From positions 4,132,001 through 4,196,000 of the forward strand of contig NZ_CP011801.1 of the NCBI RefSeq assembly GCF_001273775.1: DNA of 64,000 nucleotides. The letters run 5' to 3'. Of the stretch, positions 18,433-26,693 are shown piece after piece. The notes under the pieces were generated by a model that was given only the letters and a program-made list of their open reading frames with translations, was not told where the DNA came from and did not search any database. Each line of letters begins with the position of its first letter. Positions within the stretch are counted from its first letter, which is position 1. The position numbers and the translations under genes were made by a program. Source of the stretch: Nitrospira moscoviensis (GTDB lineage Bacteria > Nitrospirota > Nitrospiria > Nitrospirales > Nitrospiraceae).

Positions 18433-19815
18433 TTAGTACCTCATGCGCAGCTCGATGCCGCCCACGTAGGCCGTCTGGCCCCAGTTGCCGTTGACTGTCT
18501 GATTCTGATTTCCGGTAATCCTCCGAGGCTCATAGAACAAATGCTGATACGCCAGCGACAGCTCGATCACCTTCGGAACGAACCGGCCGCCTTCCCCGCA
18601 TGCGAATAATCCAAACACTGTCGCGTGTTCCTTACACACGAAGCTCACGCCGGCCGTGACCGAGTTGTAATCCAACGATGGGACGGCGGGGCTGAACGTG
18701 GCGTCGGGGGCGGGATTCTGCACATAGGAATACCCGGCCCGTGCCGCGATCTCCCAATGGGGAAGGCGCTCCATCTGGAGCCAGCGATACTCCGTCCCGA
18801 TGTTGTATACCGGCACGTTCCGCCAGTTTTGCGGGTTCGGTATGGTGGCCCCGTTGGCCATCACAATGTTCAGGTTGCGATTGGATCGCCAGCCGACGTA
18901 GTCGACGTCCAACTCCAGCTTCCATTCACGATGCGGCTCGCGAACGGGCCAGATCGCCATTGCGCCGGTAAAGACTTGCGGCAGCACCAGCGTGGTCGTT
19001 GCGTTGGAAACCAACGCGCCGTTCGCCAGCACCGCTCCGTCGAGATGGAGCGTCGCCTGGGATCGATAGACGAAGCCGACGTTGACGAGCGGCAGCCCCT
19101 CGGCATTTCTGAACGGCGTATAGAGCAGACTCACGTTGAACCCGGCGGCGGTATCCTTGCCGAACAGCTCTACGGAACTATTTGCAGGAATTCCTCCGGG
19201 CAGACCGGTGGGAGGCGCCACAAAGCGCTGCTCGGCGTGCCCTTCGCCGAACAAGCCGGTGAACGTGTAGATGTCGGCCCCCAGCCCGAAGGAGAGCTGA
19301 TCGTTGAACCGATAGGCGATCGTCGGCTTGATATCCATCAGAGGAAGCGTGGAAGCCACCGTCGCAAATCGAAACGGCCCGTTCGGCGGATACTCCACCA
19401 GCGACCCGAACGGCACGTTGAGGCCGATGCCCAAGGTGGTGTCGCCCAGCCATCCGATCCCCAAATCTTTCACGCGAGCGGTGGCATAGAAATAACTGGG
19501 CGGCGGCCAGGCGACGCTGCCGCCCCGGTCGCCGCTCGCCTGCACGCCGGTCGGGCTGGTGTAGGAGACGCCGCCGCCGATCAGCGACGTGCCGAAGGAA
19601 GTCTGAATGCCTTCCAATTGCGTAATGCCGGCGGGGTTGTAATGGATCGCGGAAGGATCATCCGCTTGGGCGGAGAAGGCGTTGCTTTGTCCTTGGGCTA
19701 CCGCCCCCTGCCCTTGAATCCGAAAGGCTTGTGCGAATGCCGCTGTAGGAAGGTGCGGCATGGCCGCCAAAGTGAAGACGCACGCGGCAGTCCACAGGCG
19801 ACCGATAGGGCCCAT
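18433..19815 (-). CDS. FadL/OmpP1-family outer membrane channel
   Basis: A 460-residue outer membrane beta-barrel with a signal peptide ending at about PTAAFA|QAFRIQGQG. The mature N-terminus with QGQSNAFSAQADDPSAIHYNPAGI is the FadL hallmark, and the protein ends in aromatic Tyr. FadL proteins bring long-chain fatty acids or other hydrophobic compounds across the outer membrane. A strong GGGAGGT ribosome binding site precedes the ATG. It is first in the run leading to the cyclase regulator and the lipid-modifying enzymes. Substrate could be fatty acids or another hydrophobic molecule. Confidence 0.9.
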   Translation of the reverse strand: MGPIGRLWTAACVFTLAAMPHLPTAAFAQAFRIQGQGAVAQGQSNAFSAQADDPSAIHYNPAGITQLEGIQTSFGTSLIGGGVSYTSPTGVQASGDRGGSVAWPPPSYFYATARVKDLGIGWLGDTTLGIGLNVPFGSLVEYPPNGPFRFATVASTLPLMDIKPTIAYRFNDQLSFGLGADIYTFTGLFGEGHAEQRFVAPPTGLPGGIPANSSVELFGKDTAAGFNVSLLYTPFRNAEGLPLVNVGFVYRSQATLHLDGAVLANGALVSNATTTLVLPQVFTGAMAIWPVREPHREWKLELDVDYVGWRSNRNLNIVMANGATIPNPQNWRNVPVYNIGTEYRWLQMERLPHWEIAARAGYSYVQNPAPDATFSPAVPSLDYNSVTAGVSFVCKEHATVFGLFACGEGGRFVPKVIELSLAYQHLFYEPRRITGNQNQTVNGNWGQTAYVGGIELRMRY

Positions 19816-20074
19816 CGTCCACCTCCCTTGCGACGCATTGCTCTCACTGCCGGACCTGCGACACGCTGTGCAACAGCAATACCGTTCAAGAGGCGCGGCT
19901 ACCGAAAGGAGTCCCGCCGGTCACAAATACTTGTTTTATGAAAGAGACCGAACGGATCTACTGCGGAACAGGTGGGAACCGCCGTTCAAAGTATTCGCGA
20001 GGGAAGAGAATCAGAAAGGATTCGGCTGGATGCAATTGGATTCGGCTGGGTCGTCCGGCGGAGATGAGAACCGA

Positions 20075-20671
20075 CTATCTGCCGGCGCTCGACTTCATCA
20101 AACTGTCGGCCTGCGGCGGGGAAAACCCCTGGTAGCCTCGGTGGCGTTCTGCCAGCTCCAGCACGGAATAGGCCTGGCCATCGCGCAGCTCGGGTGCCGA
20201 AAAGATCTGCCGGAGCGGCCCTCCCCGCTCGCCGACGATCGAGCCGGTGAACACGATCCCTTTGGCCTTGAGCGTGGCGATCGCCCGTTCGATGTCTTCC
20301 ACGCGCACCGCGATATGATGGAACGCCTGATCGCCGAACGTGATGACCCAGCCGGGGATGATGCTGGTCTTGCCGCGATCGTCCGGATAGGCCTGATCGA
20401 CGAACAATGCCGGGTAGCCGGTCTTGCGGTACACCTTGGCGTACCAATCGTCGAAGTGCAGCGTTTCGCTGTAGGCGTAGCCCAGATCGGTAAACTGTTT
20501 GGCGCGCCGGTCGATGTCCGAGGTCCGCAACGTCAGGTGATCGACGACCGGCCAGAAGCCCACGCCGGCGGCATCCAACATATCTTTGAGAACCGAAGCC
20601 GCCTTGTTCTGCGCGAGATAGTCCGCCACCATCTTTTCGATGAGCTGATCCAGTTGCGCGGCGAGATCCAT
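20075..20671 (-). CDS. VOC-superfamily (HPPD-like) metalloenzyme in a lysine-degradation operon
   Basis: A 198-residue protein with two beta-alpha-beta-beta-beta modules of the vicinal oxygen chelate fold. Putative metal ligands are His45 (VVDHLTL), His118 or His119 (HHIAV) and Glu172 (LELAE), the usual two-His-one-Glu set. AAAGGAG about 8 bases before the ATG at 20671 fixes the start; an upstream in-frame ATG at 20701 has no such site. It follows an ALDH7-type dehydrogenase and a saccharopine dehydrogenase-family gene. In other bacteria a VOC-fold enzyme (HglS) converts 2-oxoadipate to 2-hydroxyglutarate, but HglS is much longer, so a like role here is only a hypothesis. Confidence 0.75.
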   Translation of the reverse strand: MDLAAQLDQLIEKMVADYLAQNKAASVLKDMLDAAGVGFWPVVDHLTLRTSDIDRRAKQFTDLGYAYSETLHFDDWYAKVYRKTGYPALFVDQAYPDDRGKTSIIPGWVITFGDQAFHHIAVRVEDIERAIATLKAKGIVFTGSIVGERGGPLRQIFSAPELRDGQAYSVLELAERHRGYQGFSPPQADSLMKSSAGR

Positions 20672-20694
20672 GACGGCTGCTCCTTTTTCGCCAT

Positions 20695-20763
20695 ACGTCA
20701 AACGTCACTCGGCACTCGGCAGAAGACGTTTCACGCTTCACGCATACCGCTTCACGCTTCACT
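20695..20763. repeat. Heptamer (GTGANNN) array between ALDH and VOC genes
   Basis: On the plus strand the gap is built of TTCACGC-like heptamers (20740-20763) and CGTCAC-like ones (20696-20715). On the coding strand the array begins at the dehydrogenase's own TGA stop, as GTGAAGC units. It is a member of the dispersed heptamer family found through 43 kb. Confidence 0.7.
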
Positions 20764-22285
20764 CCCCGAATCGAATCCCCTGCGCCAGCGGCAGGTCGGT
20801 GCCCCAATTAATGGTGTTCGTTTGGCGCCGCATGTAGGCTTTCCAGGCGTCTGAGCCGGCTTCCCGCCCTCCGCCGGTTTCCTTCTCGCCACCGAACGCG
20901 CCGCCGATCTCCGCTCCGGACGTGCCTAAATTGACGTTTGCAATGCCGCAATCGCTGCCGGCCGCCGAAAGAAACTGCTCGCTGTGCCGGAGATGATTCG
21001 TGAAGAGCGCGGAGGAGAGCCCTTGCGGCACGTTGTTCTGCATCCCGATCGCTTCCTCCAACGTCCGGTACGTCGTCACGTAGAGGATCGGCGCGAAGGT
21101 TTCCCGCTGCATCACCGGCCACTCGGGCTTCGCGGTCATGATGGTCGGCTCGACAAAAAAGCCGGGGCCCTCCAGGACGCGCCCTCCATAGAGGACCCGG
21201 CCCCCTTCTTGCTTGGCTTCATCGATGGCGGCGCGATAGCCTTCGACGGCGGCCCGGTCGATGAGCGGCCCCATGAGCACGCCGTCTTTGAGCGGATCGC
21301 CGATATGGACCTGCTCATAGGCCTGCACCAGCCGCTTGATGAGCTGCTCGTAGCGGGACTCCTGCACGAAGAGCCTCCTGGTCGTCGTACACCGTTGGCC
21401 GGCCGTGCCGACCGCGCCGAACAGGATAGCCCGGACCGCCAGATCCATATCGGCCGTCTCGTCGACGATGACGGCGTTGTTGCCGCTGAGCTCCAGCAAG
21501 GTCCGTCCCAGCCGCCGCGCGACCGTCGAAGCCACTTGCCGTCCGACGGGCACCGAGCCGGTAAATGAGATGAGCGGGAGCCGCCGGTCCTCGACCATGG
21601 CTTGAGCCAGCTCCGTGCGGTCGGTGATGAACAACGAAAAAATTCCCGGCCAGCCCTCCTGCTCCATGACGCGATTGCAGATGTGCTGCACGGCGATGGC
21701 GCAGAGCGCGGCTTTGGGGGAGGGCTTCCAGACGACGGTGTCGCCGGCGACGGCCGCGAGGAAGGCGTTCCATGCCCACACGGCGACGGGAAAGTTGAAG
21801 GCGGTGATGACGCCGACGGGACCCAAGGGATGCCACTGCTCGAACATGCGGTGGCGGGCTCGCTCGGACTGCAGCGTCAGGCCGGCCAGCATGCGCGACT
21901 GTCCCACGGCGAAATCGGCCATGTCGATCATCTCCTGCACCTCGCCGTCGCCCTCGGCCTTGATCTTGCCGACTTCGAGCGAAACGAGAGTGCCGAGCCG
22001 ATCTTTCTTGTCCCGCAAGGCCTCGCCGATGAGCCGGACACATTCGCCGCGTTTCGGCGCCGGCACCATCCGCCAGCGGGCGAAGGCCTCGGCGGCATCC
22101 CGGACGATCCGCCGGTAATCGTCCGGCGTGCAGGGCCGGACGGCGGCGATCGGCTGCCCCGTCGCCGGATTGACGGACTCGATGAGGCGGTCCCGCTCGC
22201 CGGCGGCCCACCATCGGCCCGTGCCGCCGCCCGCATTGACGTCGCTCAAGCCGAGCTCTTCCAGAATGTCCGGGATCGACGTCAT
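20759..22285 (-). CDS. ALDH7-type aldehyde dehydrogenase (aminoadipate-semialdehyde dehydrogenase-like)
   Basis: A 508-residue NAD(P)-dependent aldehyde dehydrogenase. Catalytic Glu is in LLELSGNNA and catalytic Cys in GTAGQRCTTTRR. The C-terminal GGAFGGEKETGGGREAGSD is typical of the ALDH7/antiquitin group that oxidises 2-aminoadipate 6-semialdehyde (in equilibrium with piperideine-6-carboxylate). The ATG at 22285 overlaps the upstream saccharopine dehydrogenase-family stop by 4 bases (22282-22285), so the longer open frame upstream is not used. With its neighbours it should carry lysine carbon to 2-aminoadipate. Confidence 0.9.
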   Translation of the reverse strand: MTSIPDILEELGLSDVNAGGGTGRWWAAGERDRLIESVNPATGQPIAAVRPCTPDDYRRIVRDAAEAFARWRMVPAPKRGECVRLIGEALRDKKDRLGTLVSLEVGKIKAEGDGEVQEMIDMADFAVGQSRMLAGLTLQSERARHRMFEQWHPLGPVGVITAFNFPVAVWAWNAFLAAVAGDTVVWKPSPKAALCAIAVQHICNRVMEQEGWPGIFSLFITDRTELAQAMVEDRRLPLISFTGSVPVGRQVASTVARRLGRTLLELSGNNAVIVDETADMDLAVRAILFGAVGTAGQRCTTTRRLFVQESRYEQLIKRLVQAYEQVHIGDPLKDGVLMGPLIDRAAVEGYRAAIDEAKQEGGRVLYGGRVLEGPGFFVEPTIMTAKPEWPVMQRETFAPILYVTTYRTLEEAIGMQNNVPQGLSSALFTNHLRHSEQFLSAAGSDCGIANVNLGTSGAEIGGAFGGEKETGGGREAGSDAWKAYMRRQTNTINWGTDLPLAQGIRFGE

Positions 22286-23370
22286 CGAAAACAGGCTCCG
22301 AAGTCGTTGGCGAGAAAATCCTTCAATGGGATCGACTCTTGGGTCACGAAGCCCTGGTACGTGCCCGGGCTGGCGAGAACGAGGTCGACCACGCAGCAGA
22401 GGCTCGAGGCGGTCGTGACCTGGATGGCCGACCAGAGACGGCCTTTGATGCACTGCGGATAAATCTTCTTCACGTAGTTCTCCTCGAAAAACCCTTCTTC
22501 TTTCGTGCCGCTGACCGACGCATAGACGAGCACGACGTCCTGCAAAGTTTGCGGAATGGCGCGCTCCAGAATGCGCTTCAGCGTCTCCCGGTCTTCATTG
22601 AGCTTCAAATCCTTCATCAGCAGATGGATCTTTTCGCAGTGACCGGGATACCGCAGCGTCTTGTAGTTCATCGTCCGCACGTGCCCGACCGAACTGTCCG
22701 CCAGCGTACCCAAGCCGCCCGACGTATTGAAGGCTTCGTACAGCAACCCGTCCAACTCGATGGTCTCATAGCCTTCGAGCGGCAGCAGCGGCACCTTCTC
22801 GCCCGCTTCGATGCCATAGCACGTGTTCCCATATTCGTTGATGAGGCCGTCGGTGGACCAGGTGAGCGAATACTTCAGGGCGTTGCTGGGGTGAACCGGC
22901 AAGGCGCCGACGCGCATCTTGACCGTATCGATCGTCTGAAAATGCGTCATGAGCTCGTGCGCGACGATGCTGATGAACCCCGGCGCCAGGCCGCATTGCG
23001 GCACGAAGGCGCGGGACGCCCCGGCGCTCAGAACGCGCACTTGGTTCGTCACCTCCACATCTTCCGTCAGGTCGAAGTAGTGGAGCTGGTGCGTCAGGGC
23101 CAGGCCGGCGACGGTGGGATTGCAGAAATACGGCAGGCTGGAGACGATCGCATCCACCGGATGGGCGGACAGGTAGGTGCTCACGGCATCGGGATGCCGG
23201 ACGTCCAGCATGCAGGGTGTGACCCGCGACAGTCCCAGGTCTTCGACCAGATGCTTGGGGGCGTCGAGGGTGATATCGCCCAGATGAATCTCGTAGTCTC
23301 CGTGCTCGGCGAGCAGGCAGGTGACGAGCGAACCGATTTTCCCCGCGCCGAGGACCAGCACGCGATGCAT
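22282..23370 (-). CDS. Saccharopine dehydrogenase-family enzyme (lysine 6-dehydrogenase-like)
   Basis: A 362-residue protein with an N-terminal Rossmann fold (VLVLGAGKIGSLV, residues 4-16) and a saccharopine dehydrogenase C-domain; it also has YFDLTEDVEV and QCGLAPGFISI. Length and motifs suit either saccharopine dehydrogenase (glutamate-forming) or lysine 6-dehydrogenase, both giving aminoadipate semialdehyde. Coupling to an ALDH7 enzyme supports catabolism. Carboxynorspermidine synthase belongs to the same superfamily and is the main alternative. GGGAGGTC lies 5 bases before the ATG. Confidence 0.85.
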   Translation of the reverse strand: MHRVLVLGAGKIGSLVTCLLAEHGDYEIHLGDITLDAPKHLVEDLGLSRVTPCMLDVRHPDAVSTYLSAHPVDAIVSSLPYFCNPTVAGLALTHQLHYFDLTEDVEVTNQVRVLSAGASRAFVPQCGLAPGFISIVAHELMTHFQTIDTVKMRVGALPVHPSNALKYSLTWSTDGLINEYGNTCYGIEAGEKVPLLPLEGYETIELDGLLYEAFNTSGGLGTLADSSVGHVRTMNYKTLRYPGHCEKIHLLMKDLKLNEDRETLKRILERAIPQTLQDVVLVYASVSGTKEEGFFEENYVKKIYPQCIKGRLWSAIQVTTASSLCCVVDLVLASPGTYQGFVTQESIPLKDFLANDFGACFR

Positions 23371-23450
23371 CGCAGACCTCCCGGCTGAAGGTGATTATAC
23401 CGCGTTCCGGGAGAAACGGAGGGGGATTCGCGAACAGGAAGGACCCGGCG

Positions 23451-24209
23451 TCAGGATGGGCGGCCGGATGGAGGGCGCGGCGCGCTTTTATCGGGAGTGA
23501 TCAGCCCCTGGCCTGCTCCGCTGCCCTGGGCGTCCATCATTTCGAACATCAGGCAGCACTTGAGCCGCCCGCAGACGCCCAGCAGCCGGGGGTCTTCCAC
23601 CGCCAGGCCGAGACTCCGCGCCTGTTTCACCGTGACAGGCTTCACGTCCGTCAAGAAGCTGGCGCAGCAGAGCACCAACCCGCACGTGTCGATGCCGCCC
23701 AACCGTCTCGCTTCCTCGCGCGCCCCCACCTGGCGCATTTCGATCCGCCCGCCGAATCGCCGGGCCAGATCGCGGACGAGCTCCCGAAAATCGATGCGCT
23801 CGTCCGCGGTGTAGACGAAGGTGAGCTGGCGCCGCTGCATCGCGCCATAGACTTCCACCAGTTTCATGTTGAGTTTGAACTCCGCCGCCTTCACCCGGCA
23901 ATAGGCGGTGGCTTCTTGGGACAGTCGCTCCAGCCGTGTGATGAGGGAAGCTTCTTCCTGATTGGCCTTGCGCAAGATCGATTTCATCACCCGCATGGGA
24001 GGCGCGAAGGGGGTCGGAGAGGGCTCGCTGTACACGACCCCATAGGTCACATCGCCGTCCACCTCCAGCAAGACTCGATCGCCGCGACGTAGACTGACAC
24101 CCTTCGCGTCCAGCTTCTTCACCTCGCCGCAATCCCTGATCTTCACGCCAACGAGCCTCACCGTGGCGGGATAGGCCTGTCCTGTTTCGTCGGTCACCAA
24201 TGATTCCAT
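23451..24209 (-). CDS. PSP1-domain protein, RicT/YaaT family
   Basis: A 252-residue protein with the PSP1 C-terminal domain (about 60-150) and the conserved cysteine set CGLVLCC and VCGRLKCC. In Bacillus the RicT homologue binds RicA/RicF and an iron-sulfur cluster and affects RNase Y and phosphorelay activity; those partners are not visible here. The ATG at 24209 is preferred over a TTG at 24227, though neither has a clear ribosome binding site. The C-terminus is a short basic, proline-rich tail. Confidence 0.85.
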   Translation of the reverse strand: MESLVTDETGQAYPATVRLVGVKIRDCGEVKKLDAKGVSLRRGDRVLLEVDGDVTYGVVYSEPSPTPFAPPMRVMKSILRKANQEEASLITRLERLSQEATAYCRVKAAEFKLNMKLVEVYGAMQRRQLTFVYTADERIDFRELVRDLARRFGGRIEMRQVGAREEARRLGGIDTCGLVLCCASFLTDVKPVTVKQARSLGLAVEDPRLLGVCGRLKCCLMFEMMDAQGSGAGQGLITPDKSAPRPPSGRPS

Positions 24210-24381
24210 GGCGGTGATATTACACAATTTTCTATGGGGAAGGAACAGCGGGCACCTGCACGGGAGAGAAGAAGTGACGGCACGAGAATCATCCTAAGTT
24301 ATTGTTAAAACTGGATATTTAACCAGGGCGTCCGGCCGGCGGTTTATGGTACGCTAACGGGCACAGCGAAAGGCTGATCCG

Positions 24382-24660
24382 ATGGGCACGATGCTCAAAG
24401 AACGAAAGACCATGTTGCGCATCCCGAGCCGGGTGGTCCTGCCGTTCGGCTATCGTATCTCCGTCCGACAACTGTCCGATGCCGAAATGGATCGACGCGA
24501 CCCCAATGCGGACGGCATTTGGGACGACGAAAACAAGATCATCTATATCCGCCGCCGCCTCCCCGTCACGCGCCGCCGCTATATCCTCGCCCACGAGCTG
24601 GGTCATGCCTGGCTGGATTGGCAGCATCGCTACTTAGATGATGGGAAGGCCAGTACTTAG
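24382..24660 (+). CDS. Small ImmA/IrrE-like metallopeptidase domain protein
   Basis: A 92-residue protein with the zinc motif HELGH at residues 71-75 in RRRYILAHELGHAWLDW. This matches the core of the ImmA/IrrE (DUF955) family, which cleaves repressors or acts in stress response. There is no HTH domain, and little follows the motif, so a third ligand is not obvious; the stop codon lies exactly at the edge of a 125-base palindromic element, so the C-terminus may have been cut. AAAGG precedes the ATG by 9 bases. Activity is uncertain. Confidence 0.7.
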   Translation: MGTMLKERKTMLRIPSRVVLPFGYRISVRQLSDAEMDRRDPNADGIWDDENKIIYIRRRLPVTRRRYILAHELGHAWLDWQHRYLDDGKAST

Positions 24661-24785
24661 CAGAATGGTGAAACAGGCCACCTGCGGCGTTCTCGGTCGC
24701 GTGCCTCCCTGCGACGTACCCTGCGGGTACGCCTCGGTCGCCCCGCTCTCTGCGGCCTTGCAGGATGACCTGTTTGACCATTCTG
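24661..24785. repeat. 125-base palindromic element (MITE-like) between convergent genes
   Basis: The outer arms CAGAATGGTGAAACAGG (24661-24677) and its complement at 24769-24785 pair with one mismatch. Inside is GTACCCTGCGGGTAC (24716-24730), a near-perfect palindrome, flanked by GGTCGC copies. It fills the gap between the peptidase gene and the EVE gene, which converge. It has no T-tract, so a transposon-derived foldback is more likely than a simple terminator, though it may stop transcription from both sides. Confidence 0.65.
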
Positions 24786-24801
24786 CAAGAACTGAGCACC
24801 G

Positions 24802-25296
24802 TTAGCGCCCCGCCAACTTCATAATGTGATTCCACTCTTTCTCGGCGACCGGCTGGACCGAGAGGCGTGATCCTTTCCGCAGCAGCACCATTCCTTTCAA
24901 CTGTGATTCCTCCCGCAGGCGATCCAGCGCCAGGGGCTGCGTGAACTTCCGCACGAACTTGATGTCCACCATCTCCCAGCGGGGAGCGCCGGGATCGCTG
25001 GCGGGATCGTAGTGCGTATCCTTCTTGTCGAACTGGGTGGGATCGGGATAGGCTTGCTTCACCACTTCCGCAATGCCGGCGATCGCCGGGGGGTCCGCGT
25101 TGCTGTGATAGAACAATATCTGGTCCCCCGGCTCCATTTCACGCATGAAGTTGCGGGCCTGGTAATTCCGGACCCCGTCCCAGCTTGTCGTCTGCTTGGG
25201 CGACGCAGCCAGATCGTCGATCGAAAAGACGGACGGCTCCGACTTCATCAGCCAATAGCGGCGTGTCCGCGCCTTCTTCGTGTCTCTGCCCGCCAT
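24802..25296 (-). CDS. EVE-domain protein
   Basis: A 164-residue PUA-fold EVE protein. RRYWLMKSEPSVFSIDDL and WDGVRNYQARNFMREM are the family signature, followed by GDQILFYHS. EVE domains bind modified bases in DNA or RNA. GGGGAG lies about 9 bases before the ATG at 25296; an upstream GTG at 25305 is too close to it. The upstream gene's TGA lies one base before the ATG, so the two are coupled. Confidence 0.9.
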   Translation of the reverse strand: MAGRDTKKARTRRYWLMKSEPSVFSIDDLAASPKQTTSWDGVRNYQARNFMREMEPGDQILFYHSNADPPAIAGIAEVVKQAYPDPTQFDKKDTHYDPASDPGAPRWEMVDIKFVRKFTQPLALDRLREESQLKGMVLLRKGSRLSVQPVAEKEWNHIMKLAGR

Positions 25297-25297
25297 A

Positions 25298-25681
25298 TCA
25301 CGCACTCCCCGTATGTTCCCGATTCCGTGCCTCCATGAACTGAATCAGCGCGCGATAGGTCAACGCCCTCGTCCGAGCCTTGCTCGGCGGCTCGTGCCCG
25401 GCATTGACCTCCAGCCAAACCCGTTCCTGTACTTGGTGTCCGGCTTCATTGCAGAGCGTCCACATCTCATGCAGAAATCCATCAGGCAGTCCCACCTGTA
25501 TGCCTTCCGATTCGATCCGGTCGTCCAGCAGGGCGAGCAGGTCCGATAGCGCTTGATCCGGCCGATAGCGCTCGGCGGACAAGCCGAATCGCTCCTGCGC
25601 GCCCGCCTCCTGTTCGGCCTGCATGACAAGATCGTGCATGTATTCTTTCAGGAGTCCGATGAGATGACCGGAGAACGGCAT
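25298..25681 (-). CDS. Hypothetical protein coupled to the EVE gene
   Basis: A 127-residue, mostly helical, acidic soluble protein that I do not recognise. There is no signal peptide or TM segment. AGGAAGA precedes the ATG at 25681 by 6-7 bases. It ends one base before the EVE start, so both proteins are probably made from one message and may act together. No catalytic motif is apparent. Confidence 0.65.
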   Translation of the reverse strand: MPFSGHLIGLLKEYMHDLVMQAEQEAGAQERFGLSAERYRPDQALSDLLALLDDRIESEGIQVGLPDGFLHEMWTLCNEAGHQVQERVWLEVNAGHEPPSKARTRALTYRALIQFMEARNREHTGSA

Positions 25682-25754
25682 CACGCTCTTCCTGTTTCAC
25701 GCATTATCGAGCTTCTGTTTACGGGGAGCAAGCCACAGCCTAGCCCGCGCCGGG

Positions 25755-25784
25755 TTGACCGGCCGGCGAACCGTTCTCTATGAT
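25755..25784 (+). promoter_or_regulatory. Sigma-70-type promoter of the YkgJ-family gene
   Basis: A -35 box TTGACC (25755-25760) and a -10 box TATGAT (25779-25784) are 18 bases apart. Transcription would start near 25791, which fits the ATG at 25815 and rules out the TTG at 25755 as a translation start. Confidence 0.6.
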
Positions 25785-25814
25785 GACGCGTCTTACGCAC
25801 AAGTTGCATCACGC

Positions 25815-26597
25815 ATGGCCTCCCAATCCACCGAGCGATACGAGATCGCGCTGAACACTCCCGCCGGACAGATCACCACGTCGGTTGAGGTGCCGACGGG
25901 GTTCGTGCCGGTGACGGCGCTCGTGCCCCTGGCCCGGCGATTGGGAGAACACGCGCAGGCGCTGGAGCAAGCGCGGTCCCTCGAAAAGGGCAGGGACCTC
26001 TCCTGCCGGAAAGGCTGCGCCGCCTGCTGCCGCATGATGGTGCCGTTGTCGCCGCCGGAAGCGTTCGCATTGCGCGACTCTGTCCGTTCGTTACCACCTG
26101 ACCGGCAACGGCGCATCGGCGAACGGTTCGCGCAGGCGAAGTCCGTCCTGCTGGCCCACGGGCTTTGGCATCGTTTGCTGGAAATGGGAGAGACCATGGA
26201 GCCGCCGGACGATGCGGCGCTGGAGCCGATCAATCGCGACTATTACGCGCTGCGGATGGCCTGCCCGTTTCTCGAAGACGAACTGTGTTCCCTCTACGAG
26301 GAACGCCCCGCGGCCTGTAGAGAATTGCTGGTCACCTCGCCCGCCGAGTGGTGCCAGGATCTCGTGCACAATCCGGTCGAACAGCTTCCCGTGCCCGTGC
26401 GCGTCGGCCCGGCGTTGAGTCTCCTCTGGGGCGACGTGACGAACAGTCCGGCCCGGCTGATTCCGCTGCCGGCCGCCCTGGACTGGGCGGAGCGGCACCA
26501 GAATGAGAATGTCTCAACGTGGCAGGGCCCACAGTTGCTCGACCGGCTTCTCGATAAAGTGTGGCGCTTTCTGAGCGCGGCGTTTCAACAGAAGTGA
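25815..26597 (+). CDS. YkgJ-family cysteine cluster protein
   Basis: A 260-residue protein with the zinc/iron-chelating CxxCxxCC-type cluster (SCRKGCAACCRMMVPL, about residues 63-78), and further cysteines in ACPFLEDELCSLYEERPAACR and EWC, as in the UPF0153/YkgJ family. The biochemical role of the family is poorly known. The start follows the promoter evidence just upstream. Its TGA stop is the first unit of a heptamer array. Confidence 0.8.
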   Translation: MASQSTERYEIALNTPAGQITTSVEVPTGFVPVTALVPLARRLGEHAQALEQARSLEKGRDLSCRKGCAACCRMMVPLSPPEAFALRDSVRSLPPDRQRRIGERFAQAKSVLLAHGLWHRLLEMGETMEPPDDAALEPINRDYYALRMACPFLEDELCSLYEERPAACRELLVTSPAEWCQDLVHNPVEQLPVPVRVGPALSLLWGDVTNSPARLIPLPAALDWAERHQNENVSTWQGPQLLDRLLDKVWRFLSAAFQQK

Positions 26598-26683
26598 TGG
26601 GTGATGGGTGATGAGCATGAGCAGCTCATCATCTCCGCACCTCACGGTTAACCCATCACGCATCACTGATCACTCATCACTAA
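26595..26683. repeat. Heptamer (GTGANNN) hairpin array
   Basis: TGATGGG-type direct units start at the YkgJ stop codon (26595) and run to about 26617. Inverted units of the ATCACNN type occupy about 26653-26683, just before the thrH ribosome binding site. The two arms can pair into an imperfect hairpin. Confidence 0.75.
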
Positions 26684-26693
26684 TGGAGCTGCT

